Shown here piece after piece: positions 55,792 to 64,000 of a DNA stretch of 64,000 nucleotides (the first letter of the stretch is position 1; every line of letters begins with the position of its first letter). Location of the stretch: positions 1 to 64,000 of the forward strand of contig JABANP010000292.1 of assembly GCA_013115135.1 (NCBI GenBank), written 5' to 3'. Both the position numbers and the translations under genes were made by a program. The notes beneath the pieces were generated by a model, which saw only the letters and a program-made list of their open reading frames with translations, had not been told where the DNA came from and made no database searches. Source of the DNA: Perkinsus olseni (lineage: Eukaryota > Perkinsozoa > Perkinsida > Perkinsidae).

Positions 55792-57038
55792 TGTTGCTGC
55801 CTCACACGCTCAGAGAATGTCAACAGCCAACGTCAAGCTACCCGGGGTGAAGAGAGCAACAACCAACAGTTTCACTAGAACCACGACTGGTGGACGACGA
55901 CCCTGTTGTTTGGGTTGCTAATACTGTTGCCTGGACGGATGACCGCCCGGTTGTCCTTCTGTGATCGGTCAAGCCGAACCGGCCTTTTGTTATTTCCCCT
56001 TCCCAATCCTCACAGCTTTTCATTTTCTCGGCAGCAGCCAACAGGATTGAAACTTTCAGTGGATAAACGTCTGTATCATTCAATGATTTTCTCGGGCAGT
56101 AGTGAAGCCCCCTTTGGAACTGTGTATCTTACCGGGGGAAAACTTCGGGAGACTTTCCCGAAACGCCAATCCGCTGAGCCGAAGAGGTAAGTGTTTACAA
56201 GCTCGGGAAAGTTAATGAGACCTTGAGCGCCGGAAACAATAACGCGTACACTAAAATCAATCGATCGTCTTATCGTGTACGACTAGGCCTTCAACTCCGA
56301 GCACAAAGGCATTTCTGATACTAGCAAGATGCGAACAGATGAGGTACAGGCTGGTGAAAGGTATCTACGTACAACCTGTCTGAGGATGCCTCTCGCAAGA
56401 GCAGCGCCGCGTGTTAGGAAGAAGCCCGAACCAGGACCCATCCGTGTGCCGATGTGCTATCGGGTTGCGATGAGGTTCGAGACGAGTTATTTGAAACAAC
56501 TCGAAGCACTCGAAATAACTCGGTTAAAAACCGAATAATTGAGTTGGTTTTTTTCGCAAATGCTGTGAAGAGGTATAGTTATCTAGCTCGGCCAATTGTC
56601 CTGTCGCTGCCCTTGGCACTGTCAATTTGACGTGTTGCGTATACATTTGCTGTCCCTGACGGGATCGTCGTAGTGAGGATCTTTCTGCATACAATTAATT
56701 CGCTCGCCAAGATACTTGCATGTGAAACGGTCTGCCCAGCATGAGTTGACACTGATGGATCATAGACTCTTTCGAGTCCACCGCCGTTCTTGAGTTGCGG
56801 CCAGTTCCTATCTAACAACGGTGCCTAATGGGAAATCTCTGGTTTTCTATATCATAATCTCCGCACAATGTCCGGGGAATTTTCCGATCTTGCTGCGTTC
56901 ATTGGCATTGCCGAGTCCGCACCTAGAGCGTCACATAGGGATGAAATCTCTGGTCACATGTTTCGTCATCTTTTAACTGAAGATCACCCTCGATGAACAT
57001 CAACATCGCATGCAACAACAACATAGGTGTCCACGAAG
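55792..57038. other. 3' flank of peptide 6 and diverged repeat
   Basis: Contains the shared peptide 3' flank (to about 56190) and a diverged third copy (56367-56470) of the 49 kb direct repeat. No gene supported. Confidence 0.45.
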
Positions 57039-57540
57039 CTAGTATCTGTCCACGTACGTACCAAATTCCGCAGTCAGACTGAATGCCTCATCTATGTGCT
57101 CATCAACAAATTCTCGGATCCAATTTGGCTCCAACTTGAACCCCCTCGGGGCCGCATCTTCAATATCATCAATCAAGTTAACGCACTCCCTGTAAAGCAC
57201 ACCGTGGTGCATTCGCGATAGGATCTTGTCAATGACATGGGCGAAGGGAAAGACGTTGGAAAATTTTTTCAGAATATCTTGTTGTTGCCCTTCGACTCTT
57301 CCGTCCACTTCACCTTGGCGGTATTCGATTTTCCCTGCGCCACCGTTTTCGGCTGCCCTGAAAGTTGCGAAACGTGAGCAGAGACCGTCCAGAGAACGCC
57401 CAGGTTCACCAGTAGCGGACACTCTTTTCGGTCCTGTCGTCTAGGTAGAAAATCCTTTTTTCGTCCCTTGCCGGGGAAATTCGGATGCTTATGGAGCTAT
57501 CTAAATACTGGACCTCGCACATGTCGAGGTCCGCTTCAAC
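57039..57540 (-). CDS. Protein of unknown family, member 2 (5' end missing)
   Basis: Two 3' exons (minus) are supported: 57410-57540 and 57039-57357, joined through TG|G (Trp) exactly as in member 1 (46146-46925). Shared blocks are MCEVQYLDSSISIRI, SVRYW, GRVEGQQQDILKKFSNVFPFA, ECVNLIDDIEDAAPRG and WIREFVDEHIDEAFSLTAEFGTY. An acceptor (TTCTTCCCAG) before 57540 implies an upstream exon, an intron that member 1 lacks. I could not find a matching first exon before the palindrome at 57846-57900. It is either 5'-truncated or has an unrecognised diverged start. Confidence 0.5.
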
Positions 57541-57845
57541 CTGGGAAGAATGGAAGTGAAAACTCTGAAAGTATTGTATTTTTTCGTACCACACGATTTT
57601 TAAAATATTCCTTTGGCAGGGCGACCGCCGGTGAGAGAGCCAGCATGTACATCAAGCCGCGGGCCATGATCATGATGAGGAGAATGCTGATGGAGAAGGG
57701 CTCCTGGCCTCAGAGGTCGCCCGATGTTCTGCGTCTCTGTCGCTGTCTCGGTCACTCGAAGCACACTATGTGTCCCTCCTGGGTGAAGGAAGCCTTTTGC
57801 TAAGCACATACTTGAAAGATTGTCTACACCGAGTCAGGCCTCGGC

Positions 57846-57900
57846 GAGGCCTTCCCCTGTTATTACACCAAGACTTGGTATAATAACAGGGAAAGGCCTC
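57846..57900. repeat. Palindrome, 27 bp arms, two mismatches, 1 nt spacer
   Basis: Arms 57846-57872 and 57874-57900 pair around A57873 with two C/T differences. Confidence 0.93.
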
Positions 57901-57904
57901 GGGC

Positions 57905-58385
57905 ACTTGGTAACGGGGTGTTAACTCAGTCGGCATATCACTAGTACGTTCCGATCGAGTAACTAATCGCTGAATGAGGATTCCAGAGGTCGAGCCTCGC
58001 GATCTGGGAGAGTTGTGGTATGGCGAACATGATAATACGGTGGTATTAGGCATGATTTTTCGGCCAAACTTCTACGCCATGAGGCTGAGTAGAGGTAAAT
58101 AATTTTAACAACACATCGATCACCGTCTGACTACAATTCGGACTCGCAGTGCGGAAGTTCCGTCGAAAACTAAGCCATGTATTTCATTTTATTTAAGAAA
58201 TGCATTTTCTGCAGCTTTGGACTAGCGAAATCGCACACACTGTAAGATTTTCAAGACGCTGGCCCACACGAAGAACCCGTGAATAAGTAAATTCCCGAGC
58301 CCCTGGCTCCGCCCGCTATTGAGGCAGAATTACGGGCGAAGCTGAGGACGGGGAAGCTGAAACCCCTCCCGAGCAGGAAGCCGAC
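57905..58385 (+). mobile_element. Putative tRNA-derived SINE-like repeat, copy 2
   Basis: It begins with a tRNA-like head. TTAACTCAGTCGG resembles Pol III box A, and about 65 bp later GAGGTCGAGCCTC resembles box B. The block following box B and the distal tail (CCCGAGCCCC, GAATTACGGGC) are shared with 51231-51530. It sits directly beside the 57846-57900 palindrome. Confidence 0.45.
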
Positions 58386-59121
58386 CTGTCACCCAGGGGA
58401 AGCAGAGTGTAAGATGGAATATTCCATCGAGTAGTGGTTATTAATTTAACCACTTTAGTCTGCTATTAGACGAAGGCTCGTATGCCAGTAAGAAATTGTG
58501 AGCGGCCCTGGTCAGGGGGGCTGCATTTTACGTGCGAAAATTATCTTCCAGAATCGATTGTGAGTTTCAAAATTACTCTACTGGAGGAAGGGGAATAAGG
58601 AAAGAGCCTGACTGGAAAATATGCTGATCCTTTGTTACTGGTAATGAGCAAAGGGCCAGTAGAATTTCTTCTGCTGTCGATTCTCGGCTGAGTGGAGACG
58701 GACTCATACACGTCATTGTGAAGTGTACGAATCACAAGTGAAACGTTAATCATCAGCCTCAACCAGCAGCTCGGATCTATCACCTGAGGGCAGTAGAGAC
58801 TTGCTTGCCTTCTACGGCACGCAGGTCAGAAGGTACCGTCGTGAGCTACAGTGCAACAAAGACCGCAGACCAGACGACAACTAGGCGTCTGTTTGCTAGC
58901 GATAAACAGACGACTTCTGTAAACTTACTTCTGCTGCCGAGTTCCATCTCAGCTTGCTTTGGCTGGAAAGATAACCTTATTCAGTGGCACGGAATTACCA
59001 ATTGCATGGTTCAAGATAGAATCTTGCGCTCTTGAAATTCCTAAGCGCATTTTGCCAATTTGCACGCATGCGCACATCGTCGTCTCTTCGTGTCTAGTAG
59101 TTGTTTTGACGAACACCGCCT

Positions 59122-59133
59122 TCGACCTAAGAT
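59122..59133 (+). repeat. Dispersed 12-mer TCGACCTAAGAT
   Basis: Exact copy in intergenic DNA, preceded by CCT as in other copies. Confidence 0.6.
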
Positions 59134-59807
59134 ATGTATTGGAGAGAGCAAGCATCACCGCAAGAAGCGATGAACCCAACTTATCATCAAACTCACAAGA
59201 TACCGCCTGGGCAGTGGAATCTTTCGGGTGAGTAAAGATTCTCTCGGGTGAAACGGCCATGAGAGTATCTTGGGTTGACTCGCGTTTCAGTCAGTACCTG
59301 CGACCCCTCGCCGAGGTCTAATTTCGAGGCGCGTGACGATGATGATGATTCTACAGAGGAGCGGTACTACGTCGGAAGGCCTTTGTTCCGAGGGCAGGAA
59401 AATTGTACTTACTTTTCCCCTCGTCAAGAAGATACTCATTATGAGTGAAGGTCCGGGCTTTGCCTGGAGCAAGTTCAAGCAAGCGTAGCAAGCATCGTTT
59501 GTGCGCGAGCTATTCGCGCGCCCCCGTAATCGACCAAAGTGGTAGCAACGATATGTTGCGTTCGTGGTTGTAAGGAGCGGAACCCGGCGTGAGAAGGTCT
59601 TCCGGGCCGGTTCCGAGGAAATTTTTCTTTTACCCTTGGTTAGTTATCTGGGAGACATTGCCTGTGTGCTTGCGTGCCAGGCAATGTGACTGCGGTGTTG
59701 TATTGGCCGCTGGCCCGAAGTGTGTTGGACATCCTGGCGATGTCTGCTGGTCTTCGGGTCTCGGGCTAATTTACACCACAGTCTCACCCAACACTCCCAG
59801 TTGACTG

Positions 59808-60828
59808 ATGCGATGCGGCGGAGCGCGTCTTGAAACGGCTGATCGATTTGGATTCATCAACAGTAGAGAAGCTTCACCGCCCTTCACGCCCTGTGCTACT
59901 GGTGCACGCGATATTGACGGCGATTTCTGGGAAGATTCCGATTTGCGCACAGCGAAGAATTTCTGTGAACCTCGAGAGTACGAAGATACTCGAGGATTCT
60001 ACCTGAGTATCGAGGTTGATGATGATGATGGTGGTGATAATAACGACCATGTTTATGCGGCAAACTGGGCTCCAGCGGCTACACCGGACTCCTACGGTGT
60101 TTACCCACCTTCCATGCCGGGTGGTTATTACAGCAGGCGTTATGATCCGCGGGAAGAGACTGATGAGGCGAGAAGATATTTTCATGGGGGCTTCGACTAT
60201 GACTTTTACCGGGATTACAATTTTTATCAGTCAGAGGGAAGTGGCCAGGGTGATCACTATGAGGTAGTTAAGGTGGCAGTTTACGCGTTCCAAAGATCCC
60301 TTTTTTAGGTTGACAAAATTTTGGTATGTGCTATTTGTAACGAGGATATCATTGCAAGTGGCAGACGCTTTGGTCTGCTTGAGAATTGCTCCCACCCTTT
60401 CTGTCTAGAGTGCATACGGAAGTGGCGCGATCAGAAGGGCGCTCAGGACCGAAGCAACTTGCGTCTTTGTCCGCTTTGTCGGGTAGAGAGTTTTCTCATC
60501 ACGCCGTCGGAAAGATTCTTGCCGGATGGACCGGAGAAGAGAGAGGTTATTAGAGGCTATAAAGAAGCGCTTTCGAGGATACCGTGTAAATTTGTTATGG
60601 CGGGCGAGGAGTGTCCCTTTGGGAGTTCTTGTTATTATAAGCACAGCGATGATGACGATGAATGGGTTGATGCTGGCGGAAAACGGGAAAAAAGATTCCT
60701 ACACGGTGCAGATGGTAAGATTCGACCTTGTTTGGAATCTGCCAGAGCAACTTGAAGATACTCCTTCAGGTAAAGTCCAGTGCCTACGGAATCCAAAGCT
60801 CTCAGACTTTCTCTTCCCGTCCAAGTAG
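59808..60828 (+). CDS. Makorin-like RING and CCCH zinc-finger protein
   Basis: Three exons, 59808-60272, 60309-60714 and 60746-60828, give 317 codons plus stop. Residues 1-155 are low-complexity, acidic and Tyr/Gly-rich. A C3HC4 RING finger starts at Cys162 (CAIC ... CSHPFCLEC ... CPLC). A CCCH finger follows at about 248-268 (C-x8-C-x5-C-x3-H, with PFGSSCYYKH typical of makorins). RING plus a following CCCH finger is the makorin arrangement, implying E3 ubiquitin ligase and RNA-binding activity (family knowledge). The usual N-terminal CCCH fingers of makorins are absent, so the protein is a reduced or divergent member. The start is the first ATG of the open frame. The exon 3 phase fits, although its short C-terminus (ending DFLFPSK) has no independent support. 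Confidence 0.78.
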
Positions 60829-60977
60829 CGTTGAGGAAGTGCAAGATAGCAAGATTCCGATGCTAACAGGGCATATTGTACATAACACCATACAGTGGCG
60901 GCCTGTATTTTACCAAGCAAAACATGGTCCATCGGTCTGCCGTAATTCTGTAGAGGAAAAAATGAAAGAAGCCATGG

Positions 60978-60989
60978 TCGACCTAAGAT
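60978..60989 (+). repeat. Dispersed 12-mer TCGACCTAAGAT
   Basis: Exact copy about 150 bp downstream of the RING-CCCH stop codon. Confidence 0.6.
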
Positions 60990-61395
60990 TCCTCTGCTGG
61001 AAAGACGCTTCTACCTATTAAATGGAGGTAAACTCCTGGACGTAAAAAGTCTTTTTACTTACTCGAAGAAGCGCTTGTGTTGGTCATACTGGATCATCGC
61101 TCGGGCGTTGTTGTGGCTGCTTCTGAATGGCCTTGTTCTCGGCGAAGAACGGAGGAGTGGGGCTGCCTTCTCCCATGATGGACCATATGCTGGCTCTGGA
61201 TGCTCTTGTGGAGGAGGATAGCCGAATTCTTGAGGTTATCGGAGTACGCGGGGAAAAGGGGATGGTGAAATTTTTTCTGAAAAAAGTTTTTTTCGTTTTT
61301 TTCGGTTTGTTGGGAAGGTGGTGAACGATGAGTTTCTCTGGGTTCGCGGTTGATGAGAGCGTCTTGCTCAGGATATATTTTGCATGATATTTTGT

Positions 61396-61675
61396 AGAAG
61401 TATCTTGTAGAGGTTGATAATAGGAGTATCTTGAAGTTGATAGTAGAAGTATCTTGTAGAGGTTGATAATAGGAGTATCTTGTAGAGGTTGATAATAGGA
61501 GTATCTTGTAGAGGTTGATAATAGGAGTATCTTGTAGAGGTTGATAATAGGAGTATCTTGTAGAGGTTGATAATAGGAGTATCTTGTAGAGGTTGATAGT
61601 AGGAGTATCTTGTAGAGGTTGATACTAGGAGTATCTTGTAGAGGTTGATACTAGGAGTATCTTGTATAAAGATAC
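61396..61675 (+). repeat. Minisatellite, 26 bp unit, about 10 copies
   Basis: The unit is AGTATCTTGTAGAGGTTGAT + AATAGG. The central units are identical. Edge units vary (GAAGTTGATAGTAG, GATACTAGG), and one unit near the left edge is shortened. The AGTATCTT start of each unit resembles the minus-strand context of the dispersed 12-mer. Confidence 0.93.
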
Positions 61676-62609
61676 GCTGTTACAATACAACATAAGTACC
61701 CTGTGAAGCTATACTGTGAAAATTTATGAAAAGATACTTGTTCCAACCCCGAAGAAGCGCATGATAAAAGTAAATGGAGTTGAAGAACCTGCCTTCGCGG
61801 CAAGCCCTCGGCCGGTCCTAAATTAGCGGGGGCGACGCGGTCTTACACGCACAGTGGTTGGCCTCCTCACGAGGGTTTACAACTTTAGGATTCCTGCTGC
61901 TGGTTGGAGCTTTCACTGCAACTGGGAAATAAAACTGAGGAGTAGCGCGAGTTAACGAACGAGTGGTAGGGGAAATGCGAATAATAAATGCATCATAGGA
62001 GAGAAATTTGTTATTACCAATTTTCTCGCAACTTGTCTTCAATTTGATCGGGTTGTCAGGGTTCGTCGGCCAGCGCCATCACTCCCTTCCCTACTACAAC
62101 GCCATCCGTCCCTCCGGGGCTCGGTGGGCCTGTGAAGGGGCCCAGTGTTGGTGATCGGAGCGTTCCGGAAGGAGTGGTACGAAATACGGTGAAGTTGCTG
62201 GCTGGTCGTGGGGGAAATATCCGACTCGGGAAATTCCTGAGTGAATATGAGAAAAAGTAAAAAAGGGTGGCCATTTTCTGACCGATTTTTATGGCAGGTT
62301 CGGGTCGAATTTCGTGGCGCGTGACTATGGATTTGGGTGTCTAAGATTGGCCTTGCTCTCACTGCCGGGCGTCACGTTGACGACTGATCGCGTGTGGCTT
62401 TGGAGTTGTCGAAGTTGTGGTATGATGCCGGATCCCGCTACAGGGCTGTGCAAGTGTGAGAGAGTGTAATTTCGTGGCGCGCGGTAATTTTTCTTCTGGG
62501 CAGCTGAACGAATTTGAATGCATTTTCGAGTCTGTGTACCGTTTTTACCGCGGGTGTTGTGTAAGAGACGCTGCCTTTATCCTGAGTGGTAGTTTTTTTC
62601 CTCATCATC

Positions 62610-63561
62610 ATGATGATGCTGATGATGATAGTCGTACTCTTACCGGCAGTGGTGCTTTCGAGTTCGCCGGAGAAGCGTCTCGTGAGAAAACGACGACGTG
62701 AGGATGCGTCGGCTGATGAGAAGAAATGGTATTTTGCTTTCTCCGCCGAGCGTCTTGGTGAGATGGTGGAAAAAGCGTTTGCTGAGCAGGAGGGCGTGGA
62801 AGATGAGAAGACGCCTCCTGAAAGGTTGAAGGGGAGCCTATCAGAAGGGTCCGGGACGGCCGCCGGTGTGCCTCGGGTGAAGGCGATAGATGACGCGACT
62901 GGGGGAAAAATTGTCGAGCATAAAAGATGGGGAGAAAGAGGATTCCTTTGAAGGGGTTAAAGGGAGCCTGTCAGGAGGGCGGGGGACCACCGACGGCGAG
63001 TTTCTGGGGAAGATGGTGGATGACGCTATTGAGAAAGAGTTTGCCGAGGGCGATGATGAAGGAGAGATGGCGCCCGAACAGAAGTTGAATTTGCTACAGA
63101 TGCCTTTCAAAGAGGATACCTTGGTTGAGGATGGCGTGTTGAGTAGTGGCCGCTACGTGGCGGATATACGTGCGAATAGCGGGAAAGTTGGTATTCTGGT
63201 AGTCGATCTCTCGGCCAGCCTGAGTGCCCCTCGAGTGGAGCTTCGTTACCAGGCGGAAAGGTGTGTTCCCGACTGGAGCGGCGGTCTGCTGTTGTCACCG
63301 TTTTACTCGCCTCGCGGGAAGTGGTACCGGGTTGCCAGCAGGGGAGTCGATGGGATGTTGTCGAGGATGCAGAAGAGTTTCGAAAGGAGTGGTATGGCTC
63401 TGGATGGTCGTAACTTCACTCACTCCACCATGTTTATTGGTGAGGACAGTCTCGACCGGCGTGACGATGATGATGGGAAGCTTTATATCGACTTTGCCAG
63501 GAAGAAAGGCGTCCATAGTGATTATTATAGGATAGTACTCGAGGCTAGTCGACGGAAATGA
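62610..63561 (+). CDS. Secreted protein with internal repeats, frame broken near 62890
   Basis: The first frame starts MMMLMMIVVLLPAVVLSSS (signal peptide) followed by a basic stretch, then a module RLGEMVEKAFAEQ ... KGSLSEG. After about 62890 the homologous continuation is in another frame: RLGEKLSSIKDG ... KGSLSGG, then FLGKMVDDAIEKEFAEGDDE and a C-terminal domain with VGILVVDLSASLSAPRVELRY, LLSPFYSPRGKWYRVA and LYIDFARKKG, ending ASRRK. No GT-AG intron of usual size explains the shift, so it is a frameshift mutation or sequence error within a tandem-module gene. The C-terminal domain is not recognised. Confidence 0.5.
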
Positions 63562-63566
63562 GATGC

Positions 63567-63923
63567 TCAATCATCACCTCCAAACATTCTGCCATTCATC
63601 ATCATCGACACTTCCACCGACCGGGCCGTCGTATTTGATACCATCGATCCAGTCTCCTCGCCTCTTCCCAAGTGTTGGTATATTGACGAATTCTCATCTC
63701 TATTTTTAGCTCTCTTCCTCTGTTCGACATGTGTATCAGCTGTTGTTAACAATAACCCTTTCCAGTGTTGACCATACACCGACATTCCCATGATGCAGAG
63801 GTTGGGAGTGTGAAGAGTGAGTAGCTCTGCTCTGGCCTTTGCCACCATCAATGGTATCAGAACCAGCAACCAGGCTGTAGCCTGTGTCTGCTGCCAAGGT
63901 TCAGGAGAGCTGCCCGACTCCAA
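63567..63923 (-). CDS. Possible small secreted protein
   Basis: 118 codons, convergent with the previous gene and separated by 5 bp. A hydrophobic stretch TAWLLVLIPLMVAKARA near the N-terminus resembles a signal peptide after a polar start. The remainder has no recognised domain. It could equally be a single exon of a gene running off the right edge. Confidence 0.35.
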   Translation of the reverse strand: MESGSSPEPWQQTQATAWLLVLIPLMVAKARAELLTLHTPNLCIMGMSVYGQHWKGLLLTTADTHVEQRKRAKNRDENSSIYQHLGRGEETGSMVSNTTARSVEVSMMMNGRMFGGDD

Positions 63924-64000
63924 ACTCGTCTGCGTCGAGTCAGCAGTCTCTAGTATCCTACATCCGATCCGGGAGGGAAGGGCTGGGTCGAGCTCGCATC

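Larger units (their letters stand above)
57541..59807. other. Intergenic stretch with palindrome and SINE-like repeat
   Basis: Holds the palindrome 57846-57900, a SINE-like repeat (57905-58385), small inverted repeats near 58432 and 58888, and the dispersed 12-mer at 59122. No exon chain supported. Confidence 0.45.
60829..62609. other. Intergenic stretch with minisatellite
   Basis: Contains the 12-mer at 60978 and the 26 bp minisatellite (61396-61675). No gene supported. Confidence 0.5.

Noticed and set aside
57600..57803. Plus-strand frame at 57.6 kb as an inverted first exon of unknown-family member 2
   Set aside because: Only a few residues resemble the N-terminal part of member 1; too weak to support an inversion.
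61396..61675. CRISPR-like array
   Set aside because: There are no unique spacers between the 26 bp units; it is a simple tandem repeat.

Overview
This window is nuclear DNA of a unicellular eukaryote. Almost every gene can be built only by joining short exons across GT-AG introns, most of them 40-60 nt. Intron phases close without error over five to nine exons in gene after gene. The intron style, gene-family expansions and small secreted families fit a Perkinsus-like alveolate. That assignment is inference; no rRNA or organelle marker is present to prove it.

Layout. (1) 1-10 kb: a non-autonomous hAT-like element at the left edge, then three tandem minus-strand copies (A, B, C) of a seven-exon gene for a secreted protein of unknown function. 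Copy A is broken by a palindromic insertion. (2) 11.5-20.7 kb: two nine-exon cytochrome P450 genes, both 509 codons with identical exon lengths, each followed by the same A/T-rich degenerate repeats. (3) 21-31 kb: an element with subterminal CCGAAA-type repeats, and a segmental duplication carrying two seven-exon GNAT acetyltransferase genes. (4) 31.3-40.6 kb: a conserved core with BUD31 (minus), a three-KH-domain RNA-binding protein (minus), PDCD5 (plus), a gene whose last intron is a 9 x 39 bp minisatellite (plus), a partial unknown gene (plus) and an LRR protein with an N-terminal MGC acylation motif (plus). (5) 42.8-57.6 kb: a cluster of six small secreted eight-cysteine peptide genes (one frameshifted), interleaved with two members of another unknown family on the opposite strand, a 3'-truncated hAT transposase gene, and direct repeats. 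(6) 59.8-64 kb: a makorin-like RING-CCCH protein, a 26 bp minisatellite, and a repetitive secreted-protein gene with a frame break.

The core genes concern splicing (BUD31), RNA binding (KH) and ubiquitin ligation (RING-CCCH). The flanks are dominated by duplicated gene families that look lineage-specific.

The most unusual feature runs across the whole window. There are many near-perfect palindromes with arms of 8-32 bp, and in most of them the two arms are separated by exactly one nucleotide. At least one is a demonstrable insertion relative to its paralogues, one ends a transposase reading frame, and one sits at the joint of a direct repeat. This points to a recurrent local inverted-duplication process. 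All gene models here were made by hand from splice-site and phase logic, without transcripts.
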